DNA of 6,096 bases from JAEZVV01 sp036652035 (GCA_036652035.1 JAVVWR010000094.1:1-6096); one strand, 5' to 3'; numbered from the stretch's first letter, positions 1 through 5,857 are shown. Notes: generated from the sequence alone by a model not told the origin. A program made the numbers and translations.

Positions 1-1128
1 CTACGACAAACCCCGCGCGATGATCATCTTCTGGACCTCGCTCGTGCCCTCGTAGATCTGGCACACCCGCACGTCGCGGTAGATGCGCTCGACCGGGAAG
101 TCGCTCATGTAGCCGCTGCCGCCGTGGATCTGGATCGCGTTGGAGCACACCCGCTCGGCCATCTCGCTGGCAAACAGCTTGGCCATGCAGGCTTGGGTGA
201 GACAGGGCTCACCCGCGTCCTTGAGGGCGGCGGCGTGATGCACCAGCTGGCGCGCCGCTTCGATCTGGGTGGCCATCTCGGCGAGCTGGAAGCTGATCGC
301 CTGGTGGCCTGCGATCGGCTGGCCGAAGGTGATGCGTTCCTGGGCGTACTTCTGCGCGGCTTCGAGGGCGGCGCGGGCCATGCCGATCGCCTGCGCGGCA
401 ATGCCGATGCGGCCCGCTTCCAGGCTCGACAGCGCGATCTTGTAGCCCTCGCCCGGCTGGCCGATCAGGTTGGCGGCGGGTACTCGAACCCGGTCGAACA
501 CGATCTGCGCGGTGTCGCTCGAATGCTGACCCATCTTGGCTTCGATCCGCGCCACGGTATAGCCCGGCGTGCGGGTGGGCAGGATGAAGGCGCTGATGCC
601 GCGTTTGCCGGCGGCCGGGTCGGTGACGGCAAAGACGATCGCCACGTCGGCGTTTTTGCCGCTGGTGATGAACTGTTTGACGCCGTCGATCACCCAGTCG
701 TCGCCCTCGCGCACGGCGCGGGTGCGCAGGTCGGCCGCGTCGCTGCCGGCTTGCGGCTCGGTCAGGCAGAAGCAGCCCAGCCATTGGCCCGACGCAAGCG
801 GCCGCAGCCATTGTTCTTTCTGCGCGTCGCTCGCGTAGCGCAGCAGGATCGCGCACACCGGCGAGTTGTTCACGCTGATCACCGTGCTGGTGCCGCCGTC
901 GCCGGCGGCGATCTCTTCGAGCGCCACCGCGATCGCGGTGGTGTCCATGCCGGCGCCGCCCCATGGCTCCGGAACGGCAATGCCAAACAGCCCCATCGCC
1001 GCCAGCTCTTTGATCTGCGCGGCGGGAAAGTGGTGCTCGCGGTCCCACTGCGCAGCAAAGGGAATCAGGCGCTCGGCGGCGAACTCGCGCAGCGCCTCCC
1101 GCAAGAGCCGGTGCTCTTCCTTGAGCAT
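1..1128 (-). CDS. Acyl-CoA dehydrogenase, short-chain/butyryl-CoA type
   Basis: This is a complete 375-residue FAD flavoenzyme that introduces the alpha-beta double bond into an acyl-CoA and passes electrons to electron-transfer flavoprotein in the cytoplasm. The three usual domains are in order: an N-terminal helical domain (about 1-115), a middle beta domain with the flavin/substrate signature CFCLTEPQAGSD (119-130), and a C-terminal helical domain. The C-terminal domain has ERITFGQPI (264-272; Arg265 normally contacts FAD), QIHGGSGY (333-340) and IYEGTSE (358-364), in which Glu360 is the expected catalytic base. Length and termini are normal for the family, and the stop codon occupies the first three bases of the window. 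The start lies 4 bases after the stop of the membrane-protein gene with no clear ribosome-binding site, suggesting translational coupling. The family is certain. The substrate (short straight-chain or branched-chain acyl-CoA) cannot be set from sequence, so no symbol is given. Confidence 0.95.
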   Translation of the reverse strand: MLKEEHRLLREALREFAAERLIPFAAQWDREHHFPAAQIKELAAMGLFGIAVPEPWGGAGMDTTAIAVALEEIAAGDGGTSTVISVNNSPVCAILLRYASDAQKEQWLRPLASGQWLGCFCLTEPQAGSDAADLRTRAVREGDDWVIDGVKQFITSGKNADVAIVFAVTDPAAGKRGISAFILPTRTPGYTVARIEAKMGQHSSDTAQIVFDRVRVPAANLIGQPGEGYKIALSSLEAGRIGIAAQAIGMARAALEAAQKYAQERITFGQPIAGHQAISFQLAEMATQIEAARQLVHHAAALKDAGEPCLTQACMAKLFASEMAERVCSNAIQIHGGSGYMSDFPVERIYRDVRVCQIYEGTSEVQKMIIARGLS

Positions 1129-1132
1129 GGCG

Positions 1133-1561
1133 TCAGTCGAACCGAAGAAGGTAGAAGCGCCGCTCGATCGCCAGACCGACCACCGCGCCGGCGAGCAGCG
1201 CCGCGATCAGCAGTGGTCCGCCACCGATGATGGCCGAGAGCGCGGCGACATTGATGAAGGTGCCCCATGCGCCTGCGACCGGCGCCCAGATCGCGGTGAC
1301 AAAGCCGGCAAAGCTCAGCCAGACCAGTCCTGCGATCAGCAGCGCACGTGTGGTGGATTGGCCCAGGTTGATCTGTTTGCGGCCGGCGCCCTGGTAGACC
1401 AGAACGGCGAACAAGGCGGCCATCAGCGCCGGCACGGCGACCACGATCCAGGCGGGGATCTGGACGTCGGCGGCCAGGCTGCGGGTTACGGGTTCGATCG
1501 TGCCGCCGGCCAGCAGCACGGTGATGCAGAAGACGAGGCCGGCAAATACGGTCAAGGGCAT
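1133..1561 (-). CDS. Hypothetical multi-pass membrane protein
   Basis: The 142-residue product is not recognised as any named family. It is strongly hydrophobic, with four or five likely membrane segments at about residues 3-20, 36-57, 72-92 and 100-133, the last possibly forming two short spans. Short polar loops separate them: residues 21-35 contain TIEPVTR, residues 59-71 contain GRKQINLGQSTTR, and the C-terminal tail ends in ERRFYLLRFD. No catalytic or metal-binding motif is visible. The ATG at 1559-1561 follows the TGA of the RidA remnant by 7 bases, and the stop is 4 bases before the acyl-CoA dehydrogenase start. Neither junction has a good Shine-Dalgarno sequence, so the gene is probably read by coupled translation. 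Codon use and GC bias look like a real gene. The link with the dehydrogenase is inferred from spacing only. Confidence 0.8.
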   Translation of the reverse strand: MPLTVFAGLVFCITVLLAGGTIEPVTRSLAADVQIPAWIVVAVPALMAALFAVLVYQGAGRKQINLGQSTTRALLIAGLVWLSFAGFVTAIWAPVAGAWGTFINVAALSAIIGGGPLLIAALLAGAVVGLAIERRFYLLRFD

Positions 1562-1568
1562 GGCGGTG

Positions 1569-1691
1569 TCAGGTGGGGCGGCGGGCGGTGACTTCGAGGT
1601 CGATCGTCATGCGCGGATCGAGAGGGCGACTAAAAACGGTCGCGGGTCGAGCCGTCCCGAAGTATTGCCCGAACATGGCGACGAGAGTATT
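1569..1691 (-). pseudogene. Remnant of a RidA (YjgF/UK114) family gene, C-terminal part
   Basis: The last 35-40 codons of an open frame ending in TGA at 1569-1571 read like the C-terminus of a RidA-family enamine/imine deaminase. FGQYFGTARPAT corresponds to the family's 'Y-x-x-[YF]F-x-x-x-[RF]PA' stretch. LDPRMTIDLEVTARRP corresponds to the closing beta strand, usually of the form 'IEIEAIA'. The segment joining the two blocks is about two residues shorter than in E. coli RidA. The first 85 or so residues of a normal 125-130-residue protein are absent. The frame stays open upstream to 1766, but that part shows no RidA similarity and runs into the end of the DUF3144 gene. This looks like a deletion remnant whose 3' end remains coupled to the membrane-protein gene. 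A short functional peptide from the ATG at 1674-1676 cannot be excluded. The family call comes from recalled consensus, not a search. Confidence 0.55.
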
Positions 1692-1695
1692 GATT

Positions 1696-1719
1696 CGACT
1701 CCCATCGGTGAGGGAGTCG
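1696..1719. repeat. Perfect 8-bp inverted repeat (hairpin) upstream of the RidA remnant
   Basis: CGACTCCC (1696-1703) and GGGAGTCG (1712-1719) are exact reverse complements around an 8-base spacer. The dyad lies 51 bases after the DUF3144 stop, just where RidA-like sequence begins on the minus strand. No T-run follows on that strand, so it is not a standard intrinsic terminator. On the plus strand TTTTT occurs at 1736-1740, too far from the stem to qualify. It could be an mRNA-processing or stability hairpin, or a scar of the rearrangement. Confidence 0.5.
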
Positions 1720-1769
1720 TGCCTCCGCGCCACGATTTTTCTGGGTGCTGCGATGCAGCCCGCCACGGA

Positions 1770-2057
1770 TCACTGGCCGCGGTAACGGTTGAAGTGGGTC
1801 TCGTGGTCGTCGAGGTTCTCGCGCAGCATGTCTTCGAACTGCTTGACGAAATAGGCGAGCGCCTCGTCCTTGGCGGCGCTGAAGTGCGCCTGCGAATCGC
1901 TCTTGGTGCTGGCGACGAACGAGGCGTAGCGCGCGGCAGCGTAGGCCAGAGCGGCGGCGACTTGATCGTGCGAAGTGGTGTCGCTGTGCTGGTTGGCCAG
2001 GTGGATGAAGCTGTCGGCCATGGCGCGGAACTGCTGGTCGTGGTGCGAATTGCTCAT
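1770..2057 (-). CDS. DUF3144 family protein
   Basis: This 95-residue, probably cytoplasmic and largely helical protein has no known biochemical role. It fits the DUF3144 family. The N-terminal block FRAMADSFIHLANQ (10-23) matches the family's 'F..MAD.FI.LAN' pattern. The middle block LAYAAARYASFVAS (37-50) matches its 'YAAARYNAF' pattern. The C-terminal block ALAYFVKQFEDMLRENLDDHE (66-86) matches its 'YFV.Q...ML..NL.D.E' pattern, and length is typical. There is no signal peptide or membrane segment. The ATG at 2055-2057 is preceded by a modest AGG-containing ribosome site. The gene is transcribed away from sstT and leads the minus-strand cluster, with about 200 bases between it and the membrane-protein gene. 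A stop at 1770-1772 ends it cleanly. The family assignment is from memory of its conserved blocks, and no function is proposed. Confidence 0.85.
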   Translation of the reverse strand: MSNSHHDQQFRAMADSFIHLANQHSDTTSHDQVAAALAYAAARYASFVASTKSDSQAHFSAAKDEALAYFVKQFEDMLRENLDDHETHFNRYRGQ

Positions 2058-2261
2058 GAACTTGCCTGACGGAAATTGGAGGGGCGGGGCCGGATCGACT
2101 GAGGTCGATGCTAGCGCTTGCCGGGTCTGCCGGTGGGCTGAACTTGGCTGGTTTCCCCGCCTGGATCAAGGGAAATCCTGCCCGAGCTTTCGGCTGCCAA
2201 GGTGGCTCGGTGTTCGTAGACTCTTCACCCCGCTCGCCACCCCGGCGGTCAAGGATATTGC
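2058..2261. promoter_or_regulatory. Divergent intergenic region between the DUF3144 gene and sstT
   Basis: This 204-base region must hold the promoters of both divergent genes, but no convincing -35/-10 pair could be picked out on either strand. It contains two short dyads. One is ATCGAC-TGAG-GTCGAT at 2094-2109, with exact 6-bp arms. The other is TTTCCC (2152-2157) facing GGGAAA (2170-2175) across 12 bases. Either could be an operator. The ribosome-binding site of sstT, AAGGA at 2251-2255, lies 6 bases before its ATG. No riboswitch or small ORF was recognised. Confidence 0.45.
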
Positions 2262-3482
2262 ATGCCTTCCTATTCCTCCCGTTTCATTCAAGCCATCGCG
2301 CGCGGCTCGCTGGTCAAGCAGATTCTGGTCGGCCTGGTCGCGGGCGTGCTCCTGACCCTGGCGTCGCCCGCCGCTGGCCAGTCGGTCGCTCTGCTGGGCA
2401 CGCTCTTTATTAGCGCGCTCAAGGCGGTGGCTCCGATCCTGGTCTTTGTCCTGGTGGCGGCGTCGATCGCCAATCACAAGATCGGTGAGCGCACCCGCAT
2501 CCGTCCGATCCTGGTGCTTTATGCACTCGGCACCCTGGCCGCGGCGCTGGTGGCGGTGACGATGAGTTTCGCCTTCCCCAGCTCGATCAAGCTGGTGACG
2601 CAGGCCACCGAGCTGGCCCCGCCCGGCGGCATTGGCGAAGTGCTCAAGAACCTGTTGATGAACGTGGTCGACAACCCGATCAACGCGTTGATGCAGGGCA
2701 ATTACATCGGCATCCTGGCCTGGGCCGTGGCTCTGGGCCTGGCTTTGCGCCACAGCGCCGATGCCACCAAACGGATGGTGAGCGATCTGTCCTACGGGGT
2801 CGAATCGATCGTCAAGCTGGTGATCCGGCTCGCTCCGATCGGTATTTTCGGCCTGGTTGCCTCGACACTGGCGGCCACCGGTTTCGACGCGCTGTGGAGT
2901 TACGCCCGCCTGCTCGCGGTTCTGATCGGCAGCATGTTGATCGTCGCCCTGGTGCTCAACCCCTTGATCGTGGGGTGGAAGATCCGCGCCAATCCGTATC
3001 CGCTGGTCTTTACCTGCCTGCGCGAGAGCGGCATCACTGCGTTCTTCACCCGCAGCTCGGCCGCCAATATCCCGGTCAACCTTGAGCTGTGCCGCAAGCT
3101 CGGCCTGCACGAGGACACCTATTCGGTCTCGATTCCTCTGGGCGCGACCATCAACATGGCCGGTGCCGCGATCACCATTACGGTGCTGACGCTGGCCGCG
3201 GCGCAGACGCTGGGGATCGCAGTCGATCTGCCGACGGCGCTGCTGCTGAGTGTGGTGGCCTCGATCTGCGCCTGCGGTGCTTCGGGTGTGGCGGGCGGCT
3301 CGCTGCTGCTGATCCCGCTCGCCTGCGGCTTGTTCGGCATCAGCAACGACATTGCGATGCAGGTGGTGGCGGTCGGCTTCATCATTGGCGTGCTGCAGGA
3401 TTCGGCTGAAACCGCACTCAACTCCTCGACCGATGTGCTCTTTACGGCGGCGGCGTGCCGCGCCGACGAGGCCAAGGGCTGA
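2262..3482 (+). CDS. sstT: Serine/threonine:Na+ symporter SstT
   Basis: The inner-membrane transporter SstT takes up L-serine and L-threonine with sodium and belongs to the dicarboxylate/amino acid:cation symporter (glutamate transporter) family. The 406-residue protein is close to the usual length of about 410 and matches remembered E. coli SstT over its whole length, starting with GSLVKQILVGLV (15-26). Transport-core landmarks are present: hairpin 1 with TRSSAANIPVN (263-273), the sodium-site helix GATINMAGAAITI (294-306), hairpin 2 with CGASGVAGGSLLLIP (338-352), and the final helix with GVLQDSAETALNSSTD (376-391), where Asp380 and Asn387 sit at substrate- and cation-contact positions. The ATG at 2262 has AAGGA 6 bases upstream and fits the family's short N-terminus. 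The gene stands alone on the plus strand and converges on iadA. The stop is 16 bases before the assembly gap, so its terminator may be missing. Confidence 0.97.
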   Translation: MPSYSSRFIQAIARGSLVKQILVGLVAGVLLTLASPAAGQSVALLGTLFISALKAVAPILVFVLVAASIANHKIGERTRIRPILVLYALGTLAAALVAVTMSFAFPSSIKLVTQATELAPPGGIGEVLKNLLMNVVDNPINALMQGNYIGILAWAVALGLALRHSADATKRMVSDLSYGVESIVKLVIRLAPIGIFGLVASTLAATGFDALWSYARLLAVLIGSMLIVALVLNPLIVGWKIRANPYPLVFTCLRESGITAFFTRSSAANIPVNLELCRKLGLHEDTYSVSIPLGATINMAGAAITITVLTLAAAQTLGIAVDLPTALLLSVVASICACGASGVAGGSLLLIPLACGLFGISNDIAMQVVAVGFIIGVLQDSAETALNSSTDVLFTAAACRADEAKG

Positions 3483-3498
3483 TCCGTCAGCCTCGATC

Positions 3499-3598
3499 NN
3501 NNNNNNNNNNNNNNNNNNNNNNNNNNNNNNNNNNNNNNNNNNNNNNNNNNNNNNNNNNNNNNNNNNNNNNNNNNNNNNNNNNNNNNNNNNNNNNNNNN
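3499..3598. other. Assembly gap (100 N)
   Basis: Exactly 100 undetermined bases lie between sstT and iadA, the size commonly used as a placeholder for a scaffold gap of unknown length. The true distance between the two genes is therefore unknown and further genes or repeats could be missing. Only 16 known bases remain on the sstT side and 52 on the iadA side. Confidence 0.98.
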
Positions 3599-3617
3599 CG
3601 TCTCGTTGTGACGGCAG

Positions 3618-3641
3618 GCGCCGGAGCCGTGGCTCCGGCGC
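3618..3641. terminator. GC-rich hairpin, probable terminator of iadA (possibly bidirectional)
   Basis: GCGCCGGAGCC (3618-3628) and GGCTCCGGCGC (3631-3641) are perfect 11-bp inverted repeats separated by GT, so in RNA they would form a 10-bp stem with a tetraloop. The hairpin begins 9 bases after the iadA stop on the minus strand and lies between convergent genes, where a shared terminator is expected. No clear T-run follows on either strand, so termination is inferred from position and stem strength. Such a stem may also have contributed to the adjacent sequencing gap. Confidence 0.55.
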
Positions 3642-3650
3642 GTTCACCGC

Positions 3651-4793
3651 TTATTCGAAATTGCCGCGCACGATCTGCGCGCCACCGGCGACCAGGGTGC
3701 GGCCGCGGGCGATCAGGGTGTCGAGGCCGAGCGCCTGATCGAGCACGCACACGTCGGCATCGGCGCCGACCTTGAGTTCGCCCTTGGCAATGCCGACCGA
3801 CTCGGCCACGTTGCGGGTGGTCATGGCGAGCGCCGCTTCGAACGGCACGCCGAGCGCCGTCAGCTTGGGCAGCAGCTTGAGGTTGCTGTCGACGTCGGCC
3901 GCGGCAATCGCCACCATTTCGCCGGCGGCGTTGAACACCGGCATGCTGCCGTTGCCGTCCGAGCTGATCGTGATGCGCGAGGCATCGACCCCGGCCGCCA
4001 GCGCGGCCGCCACGGCGTGAGCGGGCGATTCGAAAGCGCAGCTGCCGCCCGAGGTGATGTCGATATGGCCGCCCAGCTTGGCGAACTCGACCGCGTCGGC
4101 AAACAGGCGCTGGCAGCGAGCGGTGTGGGTGGGCGAGAAGTGGTGGCGCGGAATGCCGCGCTCGACCAGGGCGTTGATCTGCTCGAACGCGCCGGGCAGA
4201 GCGCCGAGGTGGATGTGCAGAACGCCCTTCTTGCCGGCGAGCATGCCGCCCATGCGCACGTCGGAGATCAAACGCAGCAGCTCTTCGCTGGTGGGGAAGG
4301 AGCCGCGGTGATCGGCCATGGCGATCTTCACGCCCACCACCGGGTCGATGAAGATCAGGTCGTCGCGGATCGAGCCGGTGATGGTCACCGTCGGCACCTG
4401 GTAGGAGCCGGTGTGCATGAAGGTCGAGAGCCCTTCCTGGCGAAAGCCCATCGCCTTGGCGTAGAGATCGCGCGGCGAGCGGCTGCTGCCGTCCGTGCCC
4501 AGCACGCCAACCACGGTCGAGAGGCCGGCCATCACCAGCTTGGAGAAACTCACGGGAGGCGTGCGCGTGCCCAGGCCGCCTTCGCCGCCGCCACCGATGA
4601 GGTGGACGTGTTGGTCGATCAGGCCGGGGGTGACGATCTTGCCCGTGGCGTCGATCACCTGGCAGGGGGCCGATAACGTGGCGGCCGCGATCTCGGGTGC
4701 GATCGCAACGATCTTGCCAGCGCAGAGAAGGACGTCTTGCTGGCCCAGCGAATCCGGCGAATAGACGGCGCCGTTCTTGATCAAGGTGAACAT
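3651..4793 (-). CDS. iadA: Isoaspartyl dipeptidase (beta-aspartyl peptidase, metallo-type)
   Basis: IadA is a cytoplasmic binuclear-zinc amidohydrolase that cleaves beta-aspartyl dipeptides arising from damaged, isomerised proteins, releasing aspartate and the second amino acid. Counting from the chosen start, the protein has 380 residues. The expected active-site residues by alignment to remembered E. coli IadA are all present: His62 and His64 in DQHVHLIGGGGEGG, the carboxylated bridging lysine Lys156 in VGVKIA, His195 in HIHLG, His223 in PTHTAR and Asp279 in SSDGNGS. The substrate-contact residues Glu71, Tyr131, Arg163 and Arg226 are also retained, which separates it from dihydroorotases and hydantoinases. 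The ATG at 4791-4793 fits the family N-terminus (MFTLIKNGAVYSPD). An upstream GTG in frame at 4839-4841 would add 16 unrelated residues and falls inside a hairpin. The upstream ribosome site is weak. It converges on sstT, an amino-acid importer; any functional link is inference. Confidence 0.95.
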   Translation of the reverse strand: MFTLIKNGAVYSPDSLGQQDVLLCAGKIVAIAPEIAAATLSAPCQVIDATGKIVTPGLIDQHVHLIGGGGEGGLGTRTPPVSFSKLVMAGLSTVVGVLGTDGSSRSPRDLYAKAMGFRQEGLSTFMHTGSYQVPTVTITGSIRDDLIFIDPVVGVKIAMADHRGSFPTSEELLRLISDVRMGGMLAGKKGVLHIHLGALPGAFEQINALVERGIPRHHFSPTHTARCQRLFADAVEFAKLGGHIDITSGGSCAFESPAHAVAAALAAGVDASRITISSDGNGSMPVFNAAGEMVAIAAADVDSNLKLLPKLTALGVPFEAALAMTTRNVAESVGIAKGELKVGADADVCVLDQALGLDTLIARGRTLVAGGAQIVRGNFE

Positions 4794-4814
4794 GGTTCTC
4801 GGTTCTTCAGGGCG

Positions 4815-4844
4815 GACGTGGCAGCCGCAGGCGGCCGCCACGTC
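4815..4844. promoter_or_regulatory. Strong hairpin in the presumed iadA leader
   Basis: GACGTGGC (4815-4822) and GCCACGTC (4837-4844) are perfect 8-bp inverted repeats. Inside them GCCGC (4824-4828) and GCGGC (4831-4835) also pair, after a single A-C mismatch, giving one nearly continuous stem-loop. Its near edge is 21 bases upstream of the iadA ATG, just before the ribosome-binding region. No T-run follows on the minus strand. It may be a protein-binding site or a leader stem; the function is unknown. Confidence 0.5.
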
Positions 4845-4916
4845 GGCGGTTGAATGAGGGCCCGGTTCCTGCGTCTCGACACGGGAGCCAGCCTGCGTGG
4901 GATAACAGTCTGCTGG

Positions 4917-4966
4917 CCGGGCGCTGCGCCTGGTTGACGTGAGTCAGAGCGACCGGGCGCAGCGCC
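4917..4966. repeat. Pair of 14-bp GC-rich repeats upstream of iadA
   Basis: CCGGGCGCTGCGCC (4917-4930) and CCGGGCGCAGCGCC (4953-4966) differ only at the central base, with starts 36 bases apart. Because the core GGCGC-N-GCGCC is itself a palindrome, the two copies are both direct repeats and an 11-bp inverted pair (4920-4930 with 4956-4966). The arrangement resembles paired binding sites for a dimeric regulator in the region that should contain the iadA promoter. No regulator is identified. Confidence 0.5.
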
Positions 4967-4976
4967 GCTCTGTTTT
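4945..4976 (+). terminator. Intrinsic-terminator-like hairpin on the plus strand
   Basis: CAGAGCG (4945-4951) pairs exactly with CGCTCTG (4966-4972) and is followed at once by TTTT (4973-4976). A further three base pairs can form inside the loop. This is the layout of a rho-independent terminator for plus-strand transcription, although the T-run is short. No plus-strand gene lies upstream. It would only stop divergent or antisense transcripts starting near iadA before they run into the Nmad2-like gene. On the minus strand no T-run follows it. Confidence 0.35.
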
Positions 4977-5029
4977 CCCGGGGCAGGTTTGCGCTCTGAT
5001 GAACGACCTGAGCCCGTGGCCCGTGGTGA

Positions 5030-5617
5030 TCACGCCGCCGCGGGTGGCCGCGTTTTGCGGGGTTTGCGGGGGCCGACCGGATGGCCGTGAACGCCGGTGG
5101 GCCAGGTGCGAAGCCATGGCTCAAGCCGCATCGCATCGTCGGGACGGCGATTGACGTGCAGGCCGTGGCCCTGGTTGGAATGGACCAAGTGCAGCAGATC
5201 GGCGGGCAGGGTGGGACTGTGGTCGCCGAAATACCAGAAGGTCTGGCTCAGCAGGACCCACCGACCGCCAAGGTCGCGCGCGATGTCGGAGGCGTCGTGA
5301 GCGGCGTTGGGAATCTGCTCGAAGCCGCCGCCCTCGAGTGGCCGGTAGATGTTGTCCGCCAACGGGCTGCGATCAGGGCGTTTGCAGCGAAAGCGCGGGT
5401 CGCTCCAGAAATCGGCAAAGCCGATCCGTTCCTCGACTCGCATGGCGTAAATCACTTCGTTGGCGCGTTTGCTGCGCAAGGCGACGAGCCAATCGCCAAT
5501 TCGCGCGGTGCGGCGGATCACCGGTTTGGAAATGGCCAGCGAACACCAGCCACCGTCGGTGTTGGGGCCGGTGCCGTTGTCGTAGCGCAGCACGTAGCGA
5601 AAGATCCACGGTTCCAT
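5030..5617 (-). CDS. Nmad2-like protein (nucleotide modification associated domain 2)
   Basis: The 195-residue product resembles the Nmad2 family, predicted by computational work on base-modification systems to take part in modifying or recognising nucleotides; no activity is established here. Visible family features are the N-terminal YVLRYDNGTGPN (8-19), SLAISKPVIRRTARIGDW (26-43), the strand VIYAMRVEER (55-64) with FADFWSDPRF (68-77), and WVLLSQTFWYFGDHSP (120-135) leading to SNQGHGLHVN (147-156). The final 40 residues are rich in proline, arginine and alanine and look like a non-conserved tail. There is no signal peptide or membrane segment. The ATG at 5615-5617 is supported by AAAGGA at 5625-5630, 7 bases upstream. 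The gene seems monocistronic: 239 bases separate it from the small membrane protein and 236 from iadA. No methylase, restriction or phage gene is near. The family call is from remembered conserved blocks. Confidence 0.75.
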   Translation of the reverse strand: MEPWIFRYVLRYDNGTGPNTDGGWCSLAISKPVIRRTARIGDWLVALRSKRANEVIYAMRVEERIGFADFWSDPRFRCKRPDRSPLADNIYRPLEGGGFEQIPNAAHDASDIARDLGGRWVLLSQTFWYFGDHSPTLPADLLHLVHSNQGHGLHVNRRPDDAMRLEPWLRTWPTGVHGHPVGPRKPRKTRPPAAA

Positions 5618-5824
5618 GCGAGCGTCCTTTCAATTCGCATGGCCCGCGACCGATATTGCACGAGGGGATGGCCGGGCGGGATTCGCAGGATCAGCGCCAG
5701 GGCAGAGCTGCCGCGGGCGATGCGGAGCCTCTGCGCCTATTCTCGCGTGGGATCCGCGCCGCCGATAGCCCAGCCGCCCTGGCAGACCAGCGACGTCCAG
5801 GCTCCTGTCCTCAATCTGCGGCGG

Positions 5825-5857
5825 GCGGCCGAGGATCCAGCAGGGATCGCAGGCCGC
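5825..5857. terminator. Two-tier hairpin at the stop codon of the small membrane protein gene
   Basis: GCGGCC (5825-5830) pairs with GGCCGC (5852-5857) and, inside a 3-by-3 internal loop, GATCC (5834-5838) pairs with GGATC (5844-5848) around a 5-base loop. The outer arm overlaps the last base of the TAG stop of the small minus-strand gene. The position suits a 3'-end hairpin protecting or ending that transcript, but no T-run follows, so this is a weak terminator call. Confidence 0.35.

Noticed and set aside
124..1230. Long plus-strand open frame (368 codons) opposite the acyl-CoA dehydrogenase
   Set aside because: It is antisense to a clearly conserved gene and its translation is rich in Gly, Arg, Ala, His and Asp with no recognisable motif, as expected for the complement of a GC-rich gene.
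1630..2169. Minus-strand open frame overlapping the DUF3144 gene in another frame
   Set aside because: The translation is Arg/Pro/Gln-rich and low in complexity, while the overlapping frame gives a recognisable DUF3144 protein with a better start.
2166..3647. Long minus-strand open frame opposite sstT, spanning the N gap
   Set aside because: It is the antisense shadow of sstT, full of Arg, Gln, His and Asp, and its apparent N-terminal part runs through undetermined bases.
4017..4676. Plus-strand open frame of 219 codons opposite iadA
   Set aside because: It is antisense to a gene with all of its metal ligands conserved and has no motifs of its own.
4794..4841. Longer iadA form starting at GTG 4839-4841
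   Set aside because: The added 16 residues do not resemble the family N-terminus and the GTG lies inside the leader hairpin; the ATG at 4791-4793 fits better.
5618..5856. Possible sigma-54 or sigma-70 promoter upstream of the Nmad2-like gene
   Set aside because: A GG and GC pair near 5655-5675 has the wrong spacing for sigma-54, and CAATAT near the same place has no matching -35, so no promoter can be supported.
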